From assembly GCF_019097595.1 (NCBI RefSeq), contig NC_080720.1, positions 30,580,852 to 30,644,851 on the forward strand: 64,000 nucleotides of DNA, in the 5' to 3' direction. Positions 1 through 17,752 of this stretch are shown piece after piece. A model generated the notes under the pieces. The model ran no database searches. It was given only the letters and a program-made list of their open reading frames with translations, and was not told the DNA's origin. The translations under genes and the position numbers were made by a program. Each line of letters starts with the position of its first letter. Position 1 is the stretch's first letter. This DNA is from Hemibagrus wyckioides. Taxonomy: Eukaryota > Chordata > Actinopteri > Siluriformes > Bagridae.

Positions 1-1389
1 ATTACAGTTTCAGTAACATCTGAGTCCAAACAATTAAGTTTTATAAGAACTGCCTAAATGTTGCACCAGGATTAGAATGTAAATGGTCTCATGGACATGC
101 AGGGTGTGAATGATTTAGTTTTAAAAGTATTTCAAACATTGCACGGATACGTGAAAATATTTTTTTAGAGATCTCGTTTAATGCACCAACCTCCTTGTAT
201 TTGAGATTCCATTTAGTCATTATTTCGTTGTAGGGAATTAATCAGCAGGCATCACGCATTGTGTTACAGATAAACAGGGAGATAAAACAAAGAGAGTGAG
301 AGAGTGTGTTGCACATTTGAATACAGTCTTATTTATTTATTTTTGTTTTGTTTACGGAGATGTTTGTGTTCAGGAAACTGGACGGTTCGGCTCTGACGCA
401 CAAAACGCACTTTTGCGTAAAATACGCAACGCATTTAACGCACAAAGCACACATCAGTTCACCTGTTAACTCCTAAACCAGGGAAACTTTAATTACAGAC
501 AAAATGTAGAAGAAATTAAGAGAAGAAAAGAAAAGAAAAGAAAAGAAAAGAAAAGAAAAGAAAAAGGAAAATGTATTTAGGATTTAAAAAGATTTATGGC
601 TATCTTTTGTAAATAAATAAATAAATGTATTACATACATTTTAATATATATATACATATATTAAAATGACATTCAGCCTACATCATTTAAATAAAGTGTC
701 CAAAAGATTCATTTTATTATGACAATATATAATACTAGTTCCTATCTGTACTTGTCATTCTTCATATTTTAGCTTGCGACTTTTACATATAAACGTACAA
801 TTCCCAATGAAAGGTACATATCAAAGTTACTGTAAATGGTAACAAGTAGTAAGCTACGCTATAAAACTGGTAAACTGGTACAAAAAGGGTACCACCCTCA
901 GCGACGGTGGAAAAGATAAAGTACCTCATTTATCTGTACCAATTCATAATACATAACAAACACTAATAAGTATGCATTTGAATGAGAGACTGAAACTGAA
1001 ATACCCGGGTCAGTTATTATTATTTTATTATTATTATTTTTATTTGTTTAGTTTATAAAGGATGATTAAATCTTTACAGAGAGAGGGAGAGAGAAATAGA
1101 AATGCTTGTACTGAGCCGCTGTGGAAAGCTTTTATATAGCTCGTGCGTAATAGCGCAATGTATCCAAAGGTAATTATTATTAAGATGAAAAATAAACAAG
1201 GTACAGAAATCTGAGAAGCTGAAATGGATGTTTGTATGCTGAAATGATTTGAATAGCCAGCAGAAGTCGAAAGTATGAAACGAAATAAAAATTAAACCGT
1301 TTATTAGGCTGTCATTGTTCTGTATTATTGTGATGATGATGATGTTAAGTTCTGGATAATGGATTATTTATATGCTGTCAGGATATTTA
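1..1389. other. AT-rich non-coding flank
   Basis: No exon-like frame is visible on either strand. The stretch holds a pure AAAAG repeat (522-566), short TA and ATT runs and low-complexity AT-rich sequence. It may be intergenic or intron of a gene whose exons lie outside the window. Confidence 0.5.
522..566. repeat. (AAAAG)n microsatellite
   Basis: About nine uninterrupted copies of the pentamer AAAAG, directly visible. Confidence 0.9.
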
Positions 1390-1740
1390 AGGTGCTCGTG
1401 AGATTCAAAGCCCTATTTTGCGCGCGCGCTGTCGGTGTTAAAGCCGGCGTGAAGACACCGCAGTAATTGCAGCCACGCTGTCAGAGGTGTGCGGGTTTTT
1501 GTTTTGTCCGCATCATTACCGCACCGGTCCTCAGCCTTATCCTGGGAGCAGAAAAGCAGACTGGATGTTCCGGGAGGAGGCGGAGGAGGAAACCTGATCC
1601 CGCAGCTGCCGCGTGGAGATTTAGAGGATTTAACGCCATCACGCACGCGAAAAGGTCTCATTAAACGGAACCTCCTGCGTCTTACAGAACCGGAGAGCAA
1701 AACACTATAGACGGAGGGATGATCACCAAAAACCTAATTT
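1390..1740. promoter_or_regulatory. GC/CpG-rich island, possible promoter or first exon
   Basis: Against an AT-rich background this stretch is GC-rich and dense in CpG, including GCGCGCGCGC near 1420 and a GGCGGAGGAGGA tract near 1580. Open frames exist in several registers on both strands, which is expected of GC-rich DNA, and none resembles a known protein. Islands like this usually mark the 5' end of a vertebrate gene. I infer the untranslated first exon or promoter of an unseen neighbour. Direction unknown. Confidence 0.4.
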
Positions 1741-2231
1741 GCAGGAAAGATGGAGATGCGCAAGAGCTCGCGGCTTTCAATTCACAATTAAAACACGTGA
1801 AAGACCATCCAGATTTAAATAAGACTTTAATTATATTTGTTCATAAAGGCTGTAAATTGTAAAAAGCAGACGCATTATACATATTTTAGTATCTTACATC
1901 ACAGAAAAACAAGCTTCAATATACAGAGTTTCTAATAATTAAATAACATCACGCAATATGAAAAAGATACCCTGTTGAAAACATTGAAAATCCGCTGAAA
2001 TGAACAAGTAACATGAAGGATTTTGCTCATAGGACAGAAAAGAAATGTGCACGATTATCCACTATTCCCAGTGCTATACTTCTAGCTTCAAAACTAATAC
2101 ACCGCTTAAGGAAACTACAGTATTATCTTCGAAAAAGGAATTATCTCCTTAATTTCATCAGCAGAACATCATTCTGGGCACTGAGCTTTTAAAATACAGG
2201 CCTACTTTTTTTCCTTACAGATATTTCATAG

Positions 2232-2303
<72 letters not shown>

Positions 2304-2702
2304 CTGACTGATGCGTCTCGCGCTCATGCCTAAAACTCAAACACATCATCATGGCCTGGGAAAGACCAGCAGATATAAAAGTGATACAGAAGGAGGAAGA
2401 AAAAGGCTTTGTGGAAAGTTATGTAAACAGAGGAAATAACAGAATGAGGATTAATGGAAAAAAAATACAGAAAAACATTTTAAAAAATTAACAATAATAA
2501 TGACATCTGAACCGCTGAAGGGTCAAGAATGTTACATTCAATCTCAAGTGTCCATTTCTGTCCAGGACTAGGCTCAATCTAATCTCATTGAATCTAATCT
2601 AAGATCTAAAAGTTAGCATTGTAAAATGTTATGACCAAAACTCATAGCATCAAAGCAGAGATTGTTTAAGAATGAACAGATCTGGAAAGTTTTATATGTA
2701 TA

Positions 2703-2791
<89 letters not shown>

Positions 2792-3625
2792 TTACAGCAA
2801 CCCTTATACAGCAACTATAAAAAACCTTCTCTTATATAACAGAAAATCCAAAAGGCATCTTGACGTACCCAAGTGCAATTTCTGACCAAACACATCACTT
2901 AAAGGTGCGACAGTAAATATTTTGCATAAAGGGGAACATTATGTAGAAATGATATTGATAAATATTCTGACATTTTCACAGAAAAGAACCCGAAACCCAG
3001 TTTGGAAACCTGGCTTCTTGTGCACTTTGTACTAGGATTTGCTCCTTTTCAGTCATGTCATTTTACAGACCGCCACCCCCCACCCCCCCTCTCGCCGCTT
3101 CACCTCCTCATTAACCGTTATGAAAATATCTTATGAGTTTTAGAACATTCGGCTTTGTCCGAGTCCACCTGAAAGCGAATTCATGATTTTCTAATGATTT
3201 CACTAGTCCAACTGAACCAGTGAATCTTTTACAACCTTGTACAGGGGTGGATTCGGTCAAAAAAAATCGTATTAAACTTTCCCATAAATCATCACCTAAT
3301 GCGCCTGAGTCGTATTTAGGTCACGTGTGATTCCTTCACTGACATGTAAAAGAGAATGTGTGTTCATACACATTCCTGGAGAGCGCCCAGGTATCAGGAG
3401 AGGAAACGCACACCTGCAGTGTGTGTGTGTGTGTGTGTGTGTGTCAGGTAGTAGAGTGGGCACTCGAGTGGGCACTAGCAGAGCGGGCACTCAGGGCACA
3501 GCAGAGCTGAAGCGAGATCAGGTGCCGAGAGAGGGTGGGGAGATGGGGGTTGGTTGGTCAGGAAGAGTGAGAGAGAGAGAGAGCGGCGGGGCGAGAGAGG
3601 TCCGAGCTCCACACGCCACTACACA
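1741..3625. other. Downstream flank of sft2d2 with simple repeats
   Basis: Lies 3' of the sft2d2 stop codon and probably includes its 3' UTR, though no clear AATAAA could be assigned on the minus strand. Simple repeats are CA followed by GA (2234-2296), a long TA run (2710-2788), a C-rich tract near 3075 and a TG run (3419-3444). No other coding sequence was seen. Confidence 0.5.
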
Positions 3626-8484
<4,859 letters not shown>

Positions 8485-8630
8485 CACTCTCAGAGATTAA
8501 TAACTTAACCAGTTTAACTTAAACTCCTTCACTCGAACAAAACTAGGACCGAGTTCCTCTTCTTCCTGTTTGCACGAGTAACAGGTGAACGAGACAGAAC
8601 TTCCGCCTGTAGCCTCAGCAACGGGCGGAG

Positions 8631-8638
8631 TGACGTCA
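8631..8638. promoter_or_regulatory. CRE-like palindrome upstream of sft2d2
   Basis: A perfect TGACGTCA lies 147 bp upstream of the sft2d2 start codon in a GC-richer stretch that also holds CTTCCG (ETS-like) and GGGCGG (Sp1-like). Full CRE palindromes near housekeeping starts often bind CREB/ATF. Function is inferred. Confidence 0.5.
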
Positions 8639-8692
8639 TTACGTACGGGGCATTAAGTCATGGCTTAACGAGTGCGCCTCTGTAATGTTTGT

Positions 8693-8695
<3 letters not shown>

Positions 8696-8758
<63 letters not shown>
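8696..8758. repeat. (TA)n microsatellite
   Basis: About 30 TA dinucleotides between the sft2d2 promoter and the intergenic Tc1 remnant. Confidence 0.9.
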
Positions 8759-8761
<3 letters not shown>

Positions 8762-9219
8762 TATAAAATAGATACTGACCCATGTTTGATCATTTTTGTC
8801 TCTTCATTTAATTTAATAGACTGATTAATTGAATATATAACGAAAATATATTGTTTTCCAATTTTAATATATAGATTTTAAGATTTTTCCATTTATAATG
8901 TTAATATAAAAATGATTCATGCAACAAAAAAAAAAATTCTCAAATGTTTTTGTATGTGCAGGATAATAAACGTCCCCAAATTTCTTGTACATATTCTGTT
9001 TACAGGATAATAATTGAATTCATATATTTAGGGGGGAAAAATTCTAAATAGTCGATGTGAATAGCTACATTACATCTAAATTCCTAAAACTAAAAAAAAA
9101 AAAAATCCCTGTTTTGATTTATTATATAAATATAATCCATCTGATGAGATATCAGGCACGATGGGTCAATAAGATATGCACCATAATTTTATTTAGCTGC
9201 AGCCACTTCCTGCTGAATA

Positions 9220-9755
<536 letters not shown>

Positions 9756-10436
9756 TATTTCCTCACAGACCTAAAACCATAAAAATGTAGATTCCAAATT
9801 GTTTACATGCTAGTTTACAAAAATAATGCATCATTTAAAAAGTCTGTGATATTTATTCATTTAGTAAGTTGTACAGACTTGAGCAACATTCAACATAATT
9901 TAGATTTTCCTTAACATTTTTCTTTCGAACAACAGAATATTTGGGCACCTGCAGGCAGACTTTTACCCACAGATATTTTATTGGCATTCAGTTTAAATGG
10001 CTTCCCACAGACGACAGGCAGGATATGAAAATGCTGAAGTGCATTAACCTGAAGTGGGTCCTTATTTCCAATCACCTTATTCCGAATCAACACTTTTGCG
10101 GCAGGAAAAAAAATAACCTTTTGGTGTAATTTGCAATTACGTTTAAGCCGACATCAACAGTACTGAGGTTTAGATTAAACCTTTTAACCATTTTATGAAA
10201 CTAATAGAAAAGGACTGCAGCTACTGTGTGGAATTGAGGAACGTCTGAAGTGTCTGGACCTGTTCATGGCTTCTCAGATTTTTAGAGTTTGCAGTTTGGC
10301 TTATAACCATGATAACTAGCTGAAGGTCAATTTGCTGACAGTTGAACAACAGGCTTTATTAAAGAAATCCGTTGATCTCTGGATGGACGGTCCAATTTCT
10401 TTATCATGACAGATTTAGATATGAGGGAGTGAAGCT
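9756..10436. other. Intergenic, probable 3' flank of the RING gene
   Basis: AT-rich, with no gene-like frame on either strand. It lies directly 3' of the minus-strand RING gene stop codon and probably carries its 3' UTR. Confidence 0.5.
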
Positions 10437-12131
10437 TTAGGGCACTTTAAGATGAGCGGACGTCCAGTACAGAGGCTCGGGCACGGCCATGTGCTTATGA
10501 CACATCGGGCAAGTCTGCTTCATCCATAACCACAGCTCTATACACTGAAACAGAAAGAATAAAATGCACTGAGTAACATACGTGGAGAAGATCACTGATA
10601 TGTATACAGTCTGAGTTAATAGTTCTGGGTGAAGGACAGCTAAAGGAGCCGAATTACGGAGTCATCTCATCTATTAAACATTCCACATGATTATGTTGAC
10701 ACAGCTATTAGCAAGAAGCTGAAGGTTTATAAGCTGATATGTCTGAACAGAGTGGATGGATCAGGAGGCAAGAGAGTTGGAGAAACTAAAGCACTAAAGC
10801 ACCGCTGCATCGCTGTCTACTGATTTACATGAAAGGAGGGATAAATCTCCTCAATGTCAGATTGAACAGACTGGATTGGACCATTGAAGATCTTGATATA
10901 TGTCTATAAGTCTAATGTCTTTATAATTAATGCATAATCTTAATCTTCTTTGAAAATAAAACTCTAACTGCTTATTCCTCACATTATAAGTATTCACTAC
11001 AATCCTCAAAGGTCATTTCAGTATATTCTTTAGTATAACTGGCTGGTCAGTTTTATTACTGCATTATTGTGTTATTATTGCATTATTATTATACGATCAA
11101 ATCTACACACATCTGTAGGGAAACCACAACCGAAACAAATTCTGCACAAAGACAAAGTCTCCTACCTCACTGTGGAAGCTGTGTGAACAATGCAGTTCCT
11201 GGACGGTTCCTCCTCCTTTACACAAATCATCATGGCAAATGAGACACATGCTGTCTGCGTCACTCTCCAACACATGCCACTGTCTCAGTCAAATCCTAGT
11301 AAAGCTCCTCACGCTCCTTTTTTTCCTCACTCAAGAAATCTATATTGATCATATACCAGCAACACACCAATAGAGCTGAAGGGAGTTCTGATTCTTTTCA
11401 GCGAGTCAAATAAGAGTCGACTCCTTACATGATTCATAGACATTCTTACACAATTTTCTGATCAGCTATTGCTCTTCTTCGCCAAAATCTTACTCGACCT
11501 TTGAATGAAGAAAATAACATCACTTTGCACTGCATGAGTCATTTTTCTTGACAACTGATCACTTTCCATAGTTTTGACTACACACACGTGACACACAACA
11601 TCAACAAGTTCCTCTGCTTCATACACACAGATGACTCACTAGTGATATAACGTTACGGCTCCTGAAGCGTCCTCGCTTTTCTGGGACGGTGAGAACGTTT
11701 GGGACGGCAGATGATGGAGCAGGTTTGGGTACGTTCTCCGCATCCTGATTTTGGTCATGCTGATAGAGAGGAACCTTCCTTGCTTCACCTCCTTTGAGCC
11801 GGTGCCTCATGCTGACTGGGCTCGGAGCTATGGTGGCCGTGTGCACGTGAGTCAATTGAGTCAAGTGAGTCAAATGCATGGTGCTAAGCTGAGCCTGAGG
11901 AACACAAGGGAATACATTGATTGCAATAAAAGTTTCAATTTTAACTATTAAAAATAATGTGTATTTTAATTTCTGTTGCACCACTTAATTTTAAACATGG
12001 ATTCCTACTTCACAGAGTTAATGAAACAGATTTACGGAAACTAAAACTGGTATTTAACAATTTGTAAAATGTAATCTGAATTATTTTTTATATAATTATT
12101 AATATTATTTATTTATTTTTATTTATTTATT

Positions 12132-12191
<60 letters not shown>

Positions 12192-14434
12192 GTTTTAAAT
12201 CATGGTTTAAGTTTGGGTTCAACTGGATAAATATATAAAAATTAAGCTTTTATTTTTTTTGATGGTACAATCAAGGATAAGGCAAAAATCAACAGCTATT
12301 TAAACAAAACATACACTATATTGCCAAAAGTATTCGCTCACCTGCCTTGACTCGCATATGAACTTAAGTGACATCCCATTCCTAATCCATAGGGTTCAAT
12401 ATGACGTCGGTCCACCCTTTGCAGCTATAACAGCTTCAACTCTTCTGGGAAGGCTGTCCACAAGGTTAAGGAGTGTGTTTATGGGAATTTTTGACCATTC
12501 TTCCAGAAGCACATTTGTGAGGTCACACACTGATGTTGGACGAGAAGGCCTGGCTCTCAGTCTCCGCTCTAATTCATCCCAAAGGTGTTCTATCGGGTTG
12601 AGGTCAGGACTCTGTGCAGGCCAGTCATGTTCATCCACACCAGACTCTGTCATCCATGTCTTTATGGACCTTGCTTTGGTCACTGGTGCACAGTCATGTT
12701 GGAAGAGGAAGGGGCCAGCTCCAAACTGTTCCCACAAAGTTGGGAGCATGGAATTGTCCAAAATGTCTTGATATGCTGAAGCATTCAGAGTTCCTTTCAC
12801 TGGAACTAAGGGGCCAAGCCCAGCTCCTGAAAAACAACCCCACACCATAATCCCCCCTCCACCAAACTTTACACTTGGCACAATGCAGTCAGACAAGTAC
12901 CGTTCTCCTGGCAACCGCCAAACCCAGACTCGTCCATCAGATTGCCAGATGGAGAAGTGCGATTTGTCACTCCAGAGAACGCGTCTCCACTGCTCTAGAG
13001 TCCAGTGGCGGCGTGCTTTACACCACTGCATCCGACGCTTTGCATTGCACTTGGTGATGTATGGCTTGGATGCAGCTGCTCGGCCATGGAAACCCATTCC
13101 ATGAAGCTCTCTGCGCACTGTTCTTGAGCTAATCTGAAGGCCACATGAAGTTTGGAGGTCTGTAGCGATTGACTCTGCAGAAAGTTGGTGACCTCTTCGC
13201 ACTATGCGCCTCAGCATCCGCTGACCCCGCTCCGTCAGTTTACGTGGCCTACCACTTCGTGGCTGAGTTGCTGTCGTTCCCAAACACTTCCACGTTCTTA
13301 TAATACAGCTGACAGTTGACTGTGGAATATTTAGGAGCGAGGAAATTTCACGACTGGATTTGTTGCACAGGTGGCATCCTATCACAGTTCCACGCTGGAA
13401 TTCACTGAGCTCCTGAGAGCGACCCATTCTTTCACAAATGTTTGTAAAAACAGTCTGCATGCCTAGGTGCTTGATTTTATACACCTGTGGCCATGGAAGT
13501 AATTGGGACACCTGATTCTGATTATTTGGATGGGTGAGCGAATACTTTTGGCAATATAGTGTATTTACAAGACACAATAAAAAAATTTTTATACATGAAA
13601 TAGGACCATAAATTCAATTAATCTCAATTGGCAGGCTCGTATTTAAGGTAGAATATAAACAGGAGTCCATTTAGAGCTCTGTGTTTATTCCGAGGACGAA
13701 TTCAACTCCAGCTAGATGTACCGTGTAATAAGTGCCTTCATTTGCTTTTTTGATGTAACATCAGCACTAAAGTAAAAGCTATTAAAGATATTTATCTAGT
13801 ATAAACAGCCAGAATTACATCCTGCTGCATGGCTGATCACAAATTATTTCAGGTTTAATGGAGAGAAAAACATTTGTTAGAACCGTTACTGGTCTTTTCT
13901 TTCATCTCATGTTTAGACATAATTATATGTAGAAGGATAGATTTATTTTTGTTACCCACTCTGTATGCTCTGCGGATCTGATAGGAACACCACTAGTGAT
14001 GAATTGCTGCATTTAGAACATTGTGACTGATGTCAAGAGAATAAAACTAATATTTTCTAGAAGTTATACACGAATAATATATCTACTAGAGCTGACCAGA
14101 CATGGAAGAGAAGCTCTGCGGTTGTCTGGTGAAACACGTAGCCTGGAGAAACTCAGCCCGCTTTTCCTCTCTGTCTCCATATCTTTCTCCTCGTCCTCGT
14201 CCTCATCCTCGGCGCTCTCCTGCTGTCCTTCCTCAGCAGGCCACTCTATGAAAAGGTCCTCCTCCTCGTCTTCCTCTTTCTCCATATTTCTTCCGAAATA
14301 GTTCCAGACTTTTCCCCAAACTGGTGTGCAAGGTAGAGGTAGAGGTAGAGATAGAGGTAGAGACAGGTCACTCACGTCTCCGGAGTGCTTTCATAAGACT
14401 GTGTAATGAGATCCCCCAGGCTCTCCTCGGCCAT
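10437..14434 (-). CDS. RING-H2 finger protein with acidic N-terminus (putative E3 ubiquitin ligase)
   Basis: In-frame model: 14376-14434 (starts [15 protein letters not shown]), 14097-14289 (Asp/Glu-rich), 11640-11894, 11166-11279, 10437-10544; 729 nt, about 242 residues. Exons 3 to 5 have clean acceptors and donors. The last two form a RING-H2 finger of pattern C-x2-C-x14-C-x-H-x2-H-x2-C-x10-C-x2-C (CLIC, CSHSFH, CIELW, CPMC), then a short tail ending SAHLKVP. RING-H2 domains bind two zinc ions and recruit E2 enzymes, so ubiquitin ligase activity is expected. The middle, with RRASLPC then a His/Thr-rich run, faintly recalls LNP1 (leukemia NUP98 fusion partner 1). I cannot name the gene. The exon 1-2 splice is weak: a better-looking acceptor at about 14327 gives a 50-nt intron and the wrong frame, and the exon 2 donor (gtcagc) is poor. 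Intron 2 holds an intact Tc1. Confidence 0.65.
12105..12192. repeat. (ATT)n / (ATTT)n microsatellite
   Basis: ATTT followed by ATT runs, directly visible, in intron 2 of the RING gene just left of the Tc1 insertion. Confidence 0.85.
12314..13561 (-). mobile_element. Full-length Tc1-type transposon, copy 1
   Basis: A 1248-bp element with inverted ends CACTATATTGCCAAAAGTAT at both sides (about 29 bp matching) and a TA duplication at 12312-12313 and 13562-13563. One uninterrupted transposase gene occupies the minus strand. It is almost identical to the copy at 51335-52591. It sits inside an intron of the RING gene, in the same transcriptional direction as that gene. Ends and TA targets identify the Tc1/mariner superfamily. 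Confidence 0.95.
12396..13427 (-). CDS. Tc1 transposase (DD34E), intact, copy 1
   Basis: Starting at [10 protein letters not shown], which aligns with the start of other Tc1 transposases, the protein has 343 residues, the usual length. The frame stays open a further 50 codons upstream through the terminal repeat. The N-terminal half is a paired-like double helix-turn-helix with GRPRKL, an AT-hook-like motif between its two parts. The catalytic domain shows the first Asp in WSDKSHF, the second in FQHDCAPV and the Glu in LNPIEHLW, with 34 residues between the second Asp and the Glu. A short Gly run (GGGGI) precedes MVWGCF. No stops or frameshifts are present. The enzyme would cut and paste its own element at TA sites. 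Compared with copy 2, K replaces E right after the first catalytic Asp (SDK versus SDE), which may reduce activity. Confidence 0.93.
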   Translation of the reverse strand: MGRSQELSEFQRGTVIGCHLCNKSSREISSLLNIPQSTVSCIIRTWKCLGTTATQPRSGRPRKLTERGQRMLRRIVRRGHQLSAESIATDLQTSCGLQISSRTVRRELHGMGFHGRAAASKPYITKCNAKRRMQWCKARRHWTLEQWRRVLWSDKSHFSIWQSDGRVWVWRLPGERYLSDCIVPSVKFGGGGIMVWGCFSGAGLGPLVPVKGTLNASAYQDILDNSMLPTLWEQFGAGPFLFQHDCAPVTKARSIKTWMTESGVDEHDWPAQSPDLNPIEHLWDELERRLRARPSRPTSVCDLTNVLLEEWSKIPINTLLNLVDSLPRRVEAVIAAKGGPTSY

Positions 14435-14982
14435 CTGTCTGCTTTGTGGCTCTAAGCCTAATGCAGCAGCATCACGCGGTACATAGGAGCAGGCTCGCAG
14501 GCTCAACTGGCTGCCTGCGAATCCCTAAATAATCTATTTATCAGGAAGAGGTGGGAAGAGGAGAGAAGGGTGAGAAGGGGAGGGAGGAAGACTTCAATCC
14601 GTCTCGAAGTCTCTAGTGTAGCTCAGGTTACGATGCTTCTAGAAACTCAGTATATTCGTATAAAATAGAATAGACAAACAATAAAGCAGCCTTTTTTCCC
14701 CCTAAACTGTACAGTCACTAGTGAACTGGGCTGGTAGTAACGTTACTACAGTTATTTTTTACTTACTGCTGCTTTAATGTAGAGCGGCACCATTTAACCA
14801 TTTGATTAAGGCAGTGTTATAAAAGATATATGAAAATATAAATCTATAGACATACAAATCATTTATTTTGTGAATCATCAAATGTACAAACTTCTGTTGA
14901 ATATACACTGTACAACTGGACATAACGTTCAAGTACAACACTAAGTCCAAGTCTTTATGGGGAAAGTGCATGGTTTTTCTTT
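14435..14982. other. Short space between the RING gene start and plcxd1 stop
   Basis: Both flanking genes are on the minus strand. The first 200 bp, 5' of MAEES, are moderately GC-rich with GGAAG-type ETS sites on either strand and probably hold the RING gene promoter. The rest is likely plcxd1 3' UTR. No further gene was seen. Confidence 0.45.
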
Positions 14983-17752
14983 TCACTGTTTTGTATTGAG
15001 TCCAATAACAATCTCACAGAATTCGTTGCTTGAAATCCCGATAAAGTCTGCGCAGATGATATTGAGCGATGTTTTCAGAGAGCCACGGCGCTGCTTTCGG
15101 ACCCAGTCTATTAGAACAGTGTAGGCTCGGACCGTCATGCTCTTCATAGACTGTGTGAGATGGGACAGGACGTACCTGGTGTCTTCAGTGAGGTTTACAC
15201 CAGCCATGAAGAAACCAGCTGAAGAAAAAATAGAATAGGATGAAAAAATGATTCAAATATACAGCGAGCAAATCAGATACTGACGACTAATAAAAGAAAA
15301 TAGTTAAGACTGCTAAAAATATTAATATCTGGGTCATTGATTGGAAGATCAGGGGTTTGAGCCCCAGCACTGCCAAGCTGCCTCCATCAGACCCATGAGC
15401 AAGGCCCCCAACCCACCCTGCTCCATCGCTGCATCATGGCTGACCCTGTGCTCTGACCCCAAACCTCAAAGGATGGGATATATACAAAGAAAGAATTTCA
15501 CTGTGCAGTAATGTATATGTGACAAATAAAGGCTACTTAATAGGAAATAATATCTGACCTGGTCTTCCTTTCTCTTTCTTATGCTCAAGATATGAAATGA
15601 CCAGGTTTGGGTCTGACTCGTTTGCCCACCAGTAATCCCACGCTGGCCAAAGTTCCACGTACTCAGACCCAGACGGATCAGCATAGGAGAGAATCACCTG
15701 ATAACCGTATGTCCAGCATGTTCGCAGAGAAGGCGTTTCCTAAGAGACGACACACAGCTAAGTGAGGAGGTCAGTAAACTGACACATTTTAGTACTAGAA
15801 AAGTACAGGTGCTTACTGATTTGGGGCAGAGTTTCTTGCCGAAGAGTTGCATCAAGAAGCCAATGAGGTTGCTGTGCTGCACAGGGGTGATGTCTTCGAA
15901 AGCAGACAGAGAAATGATCACCACTTCGTTAGTGTGATGCTCTAACCAGTCCGCGACTTCACAGAGGGTCTCCTGCAGAGAGAGATCATTTATCAGGGTA
16001 AAGCATTCAGGGGTATGCTGTGACAGGAAAATAATCAAGGTGGTGTGTGTGTGAAGTTTTATTCCGATACCAAAAATCAATTAGAAATGATTGAAAAATG
16101 TATTAATGGAACTTTTTTATTCATTTATAGTTACCTCTGATGTTGGCTATAAACAATTATTCCCTTGATATATGATGTAATTGTAAATAATGCTATACTG
16201 TATGACCTGTGTGGGTAATGATGACATTCACCTTCACAGTAAGCAGAGAGTATATTCCATGTGCAAAATAAAACATCCAGCTGGAATCTTTCTTCTTGTG
16301 GGCGATCCTTAGGTCAAGAAATCGAATTCCCGAGTCCAGCTGACCGCAAATGGACAGCTCCTGAAAAGAAGAAAGAAAAAACAGTGCTTGTCTCTGAGGT
16401 GCTACTAACAAGGTCATTTAGTATGTGCACTATATGGCCAAAAATATATCCATATGTAGTTCTTTTTAAAAATGTTGCCACGATATTAAAAGCACCCATT
16501 TGCATACAGTGTCTTTGTGTGCTGCAGCATTACAATTTCTCTTTACTGAACTAAGAGGCCCAAAGCTGACCTAGCATGGCAATGCCCCTGTGCACCAAGC
16601 ACAGAGTATGATGTGTTAATGTTGGAGTGGAACTGTAACTGTTTGCTGGGTTTTTTTTGCACATTACAGAAGTGTATACTAGTTGGCGCTATTTTGTGTA
16701 CCTGTCCTGTACTGTTTCCTTTTGTTTTGTCTTTTTGTCTTGCACTGGTTGCACTTCATGTGGCTAGGACAACTTACTTTTTGTCACTAGATCTGTGTTG
16801 TGTTTATGTAGCTTTATGCTGTTTTATGCAGCACCAGGGTCCTGGAGAAACATTGTTTTATTTCACTTAGAGGCCAACCCTGAGAGGATCCTGGGGCATC
16901 CAGAGATGGACCAGCTCCAGTTGGATTCTGCTTTGTGAGGATTTGGGTATTCAAAGCGTAGTTGCTGACGCTATGTGGACTTTGAGGACGACAACAACCT
17001 CCTGATTAATACACACACTAACATTCTACATATGTTGTATCTGCATCACACAAATGACTGTACATGACTGCAGAAAGGACATTGTTCATAATCACACTCT
17101 AAGGTGTTTATAATAATTTATATTCACACTCTCCTGTGTCACCTAAATGAGGATGAGGTTCCCTTTTGAGTCTGGTTCCTCTCAAAGTTTCTTCCTCATA
17201 CCATCTAAGGGAGTTTTTCCTCGCCACAGTCGAGTCTAACATCTAGGACTTTTCAGCACTATGTTTTTAGTTTCTTATGTTCTGTAAAGCTGTTTGTTAA
17301 AAGCGCTATACAAATAAAAATGGATCGCATTGAATTGTGCACTTGGTGTCCACATACCTTTTGCTGCATGTGATGTGTGTGATTAATAAGCTCTTAAAGA
17401 TGGTACCGATGTTACCTGACTCTCTGTGAGTGCACACATTTTACCTGGGTGGTGGCCCACTTCTTTATACACGGCCGGATGACACACGGTACGACGTGGT
17501 CCAGCAGGGTCAGTATCCTGGGCTCTGAACGCACGACTGGACTGTGGCGGTCCAGACAGTATGTCATGGTATCATGACTACCTGCAATAAAACAGCTTAA
17601 TGTTTAAAACTATTAACAAGAAATAAATAAACAGGATGATGATGTCCTATACCGGGTATGGCGAGATCCCACAGAGGAACATCAAGGAGTTGTGGAGGAA
17701 GCTGTGACATCCAGTCTGCACATCTGGACTGAGATCTCCACACATCAGCCAT
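14983..17752 (-). CDS. plcxd1: PI-PLC X-domain containing protein 1
   Basis: Six exons join in frame: 17653-17752, 17445-17581, 16232-16360, 15817-15972, 15559-15739, 14983-15218; 939 nt, 312 residues (human PLCXD1 has 323). Nearly the whole protein is a single PI-PLC X domain folding as a TIM barrel. The first catalytic histidine is His36 in IPGSHDTMTYCL and the second is His113 in FAHGIYS; GIRFLDLRIA lies between them and EVVIISLSAF follows. The C-terminal part carries YWWANESDPN and AGVNLTEDTRYVL, which match PLCXD1 better than PLCXD2 or PLCXD3. There are no PH, EF-hand, Y or C2 domains, as expected for this family of small PLC-like enzymes, whose substrate is still poorly defined. Intron 2 and intron 5 carry interspersed repeats. 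The start was chosen because MADVWRSQ leads directly into DWMSQLP, which is homologous to the human N-terminus. Confidence 0.93.
15335..15537 (+). repeat. SINE, in plcxd1 intron 5
   Basis: Contains GGGGTTTGAGCCCC, resembling a tRNA B box, and a tail AAGAATTTCACTGTGCAGTA with GTGACAAATAAA. Further copies lie at about 23735-23880 (minus), 34205-34325 (plus) and, partly, 55855-55960. The right end lies about 20 bp from the exon 5 donor. Confidence 0.7.
16855..17325 (+). repeat. Interspersed repeat, LINE-tail-like, in plcxd1 intron 2
   Basis: Shares long stretches with 31825-32312, for example ATCCAGAGATGGACCAGCTC and CCATCTAAGGGAGTTTTT, and ends AGCGCTATACAAATAAAAAT. This tail is typical of a dispersed fish retroposon. 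It is not coding. The exact family cannot be assigned without a library. Confidence 0.65.

Noticed and set aside
12358..13104. Plus-strand open frames inside the Tc1 copy
   Set aside because: Antisense shadows of the intact minus-strand transposase; the same shadows recur in copy 2.
14023..14301. Serine-rich plus-strand frame
   Set aside because: Antisense of the acidic Glu/Asp codons of the RING gene exon 2.
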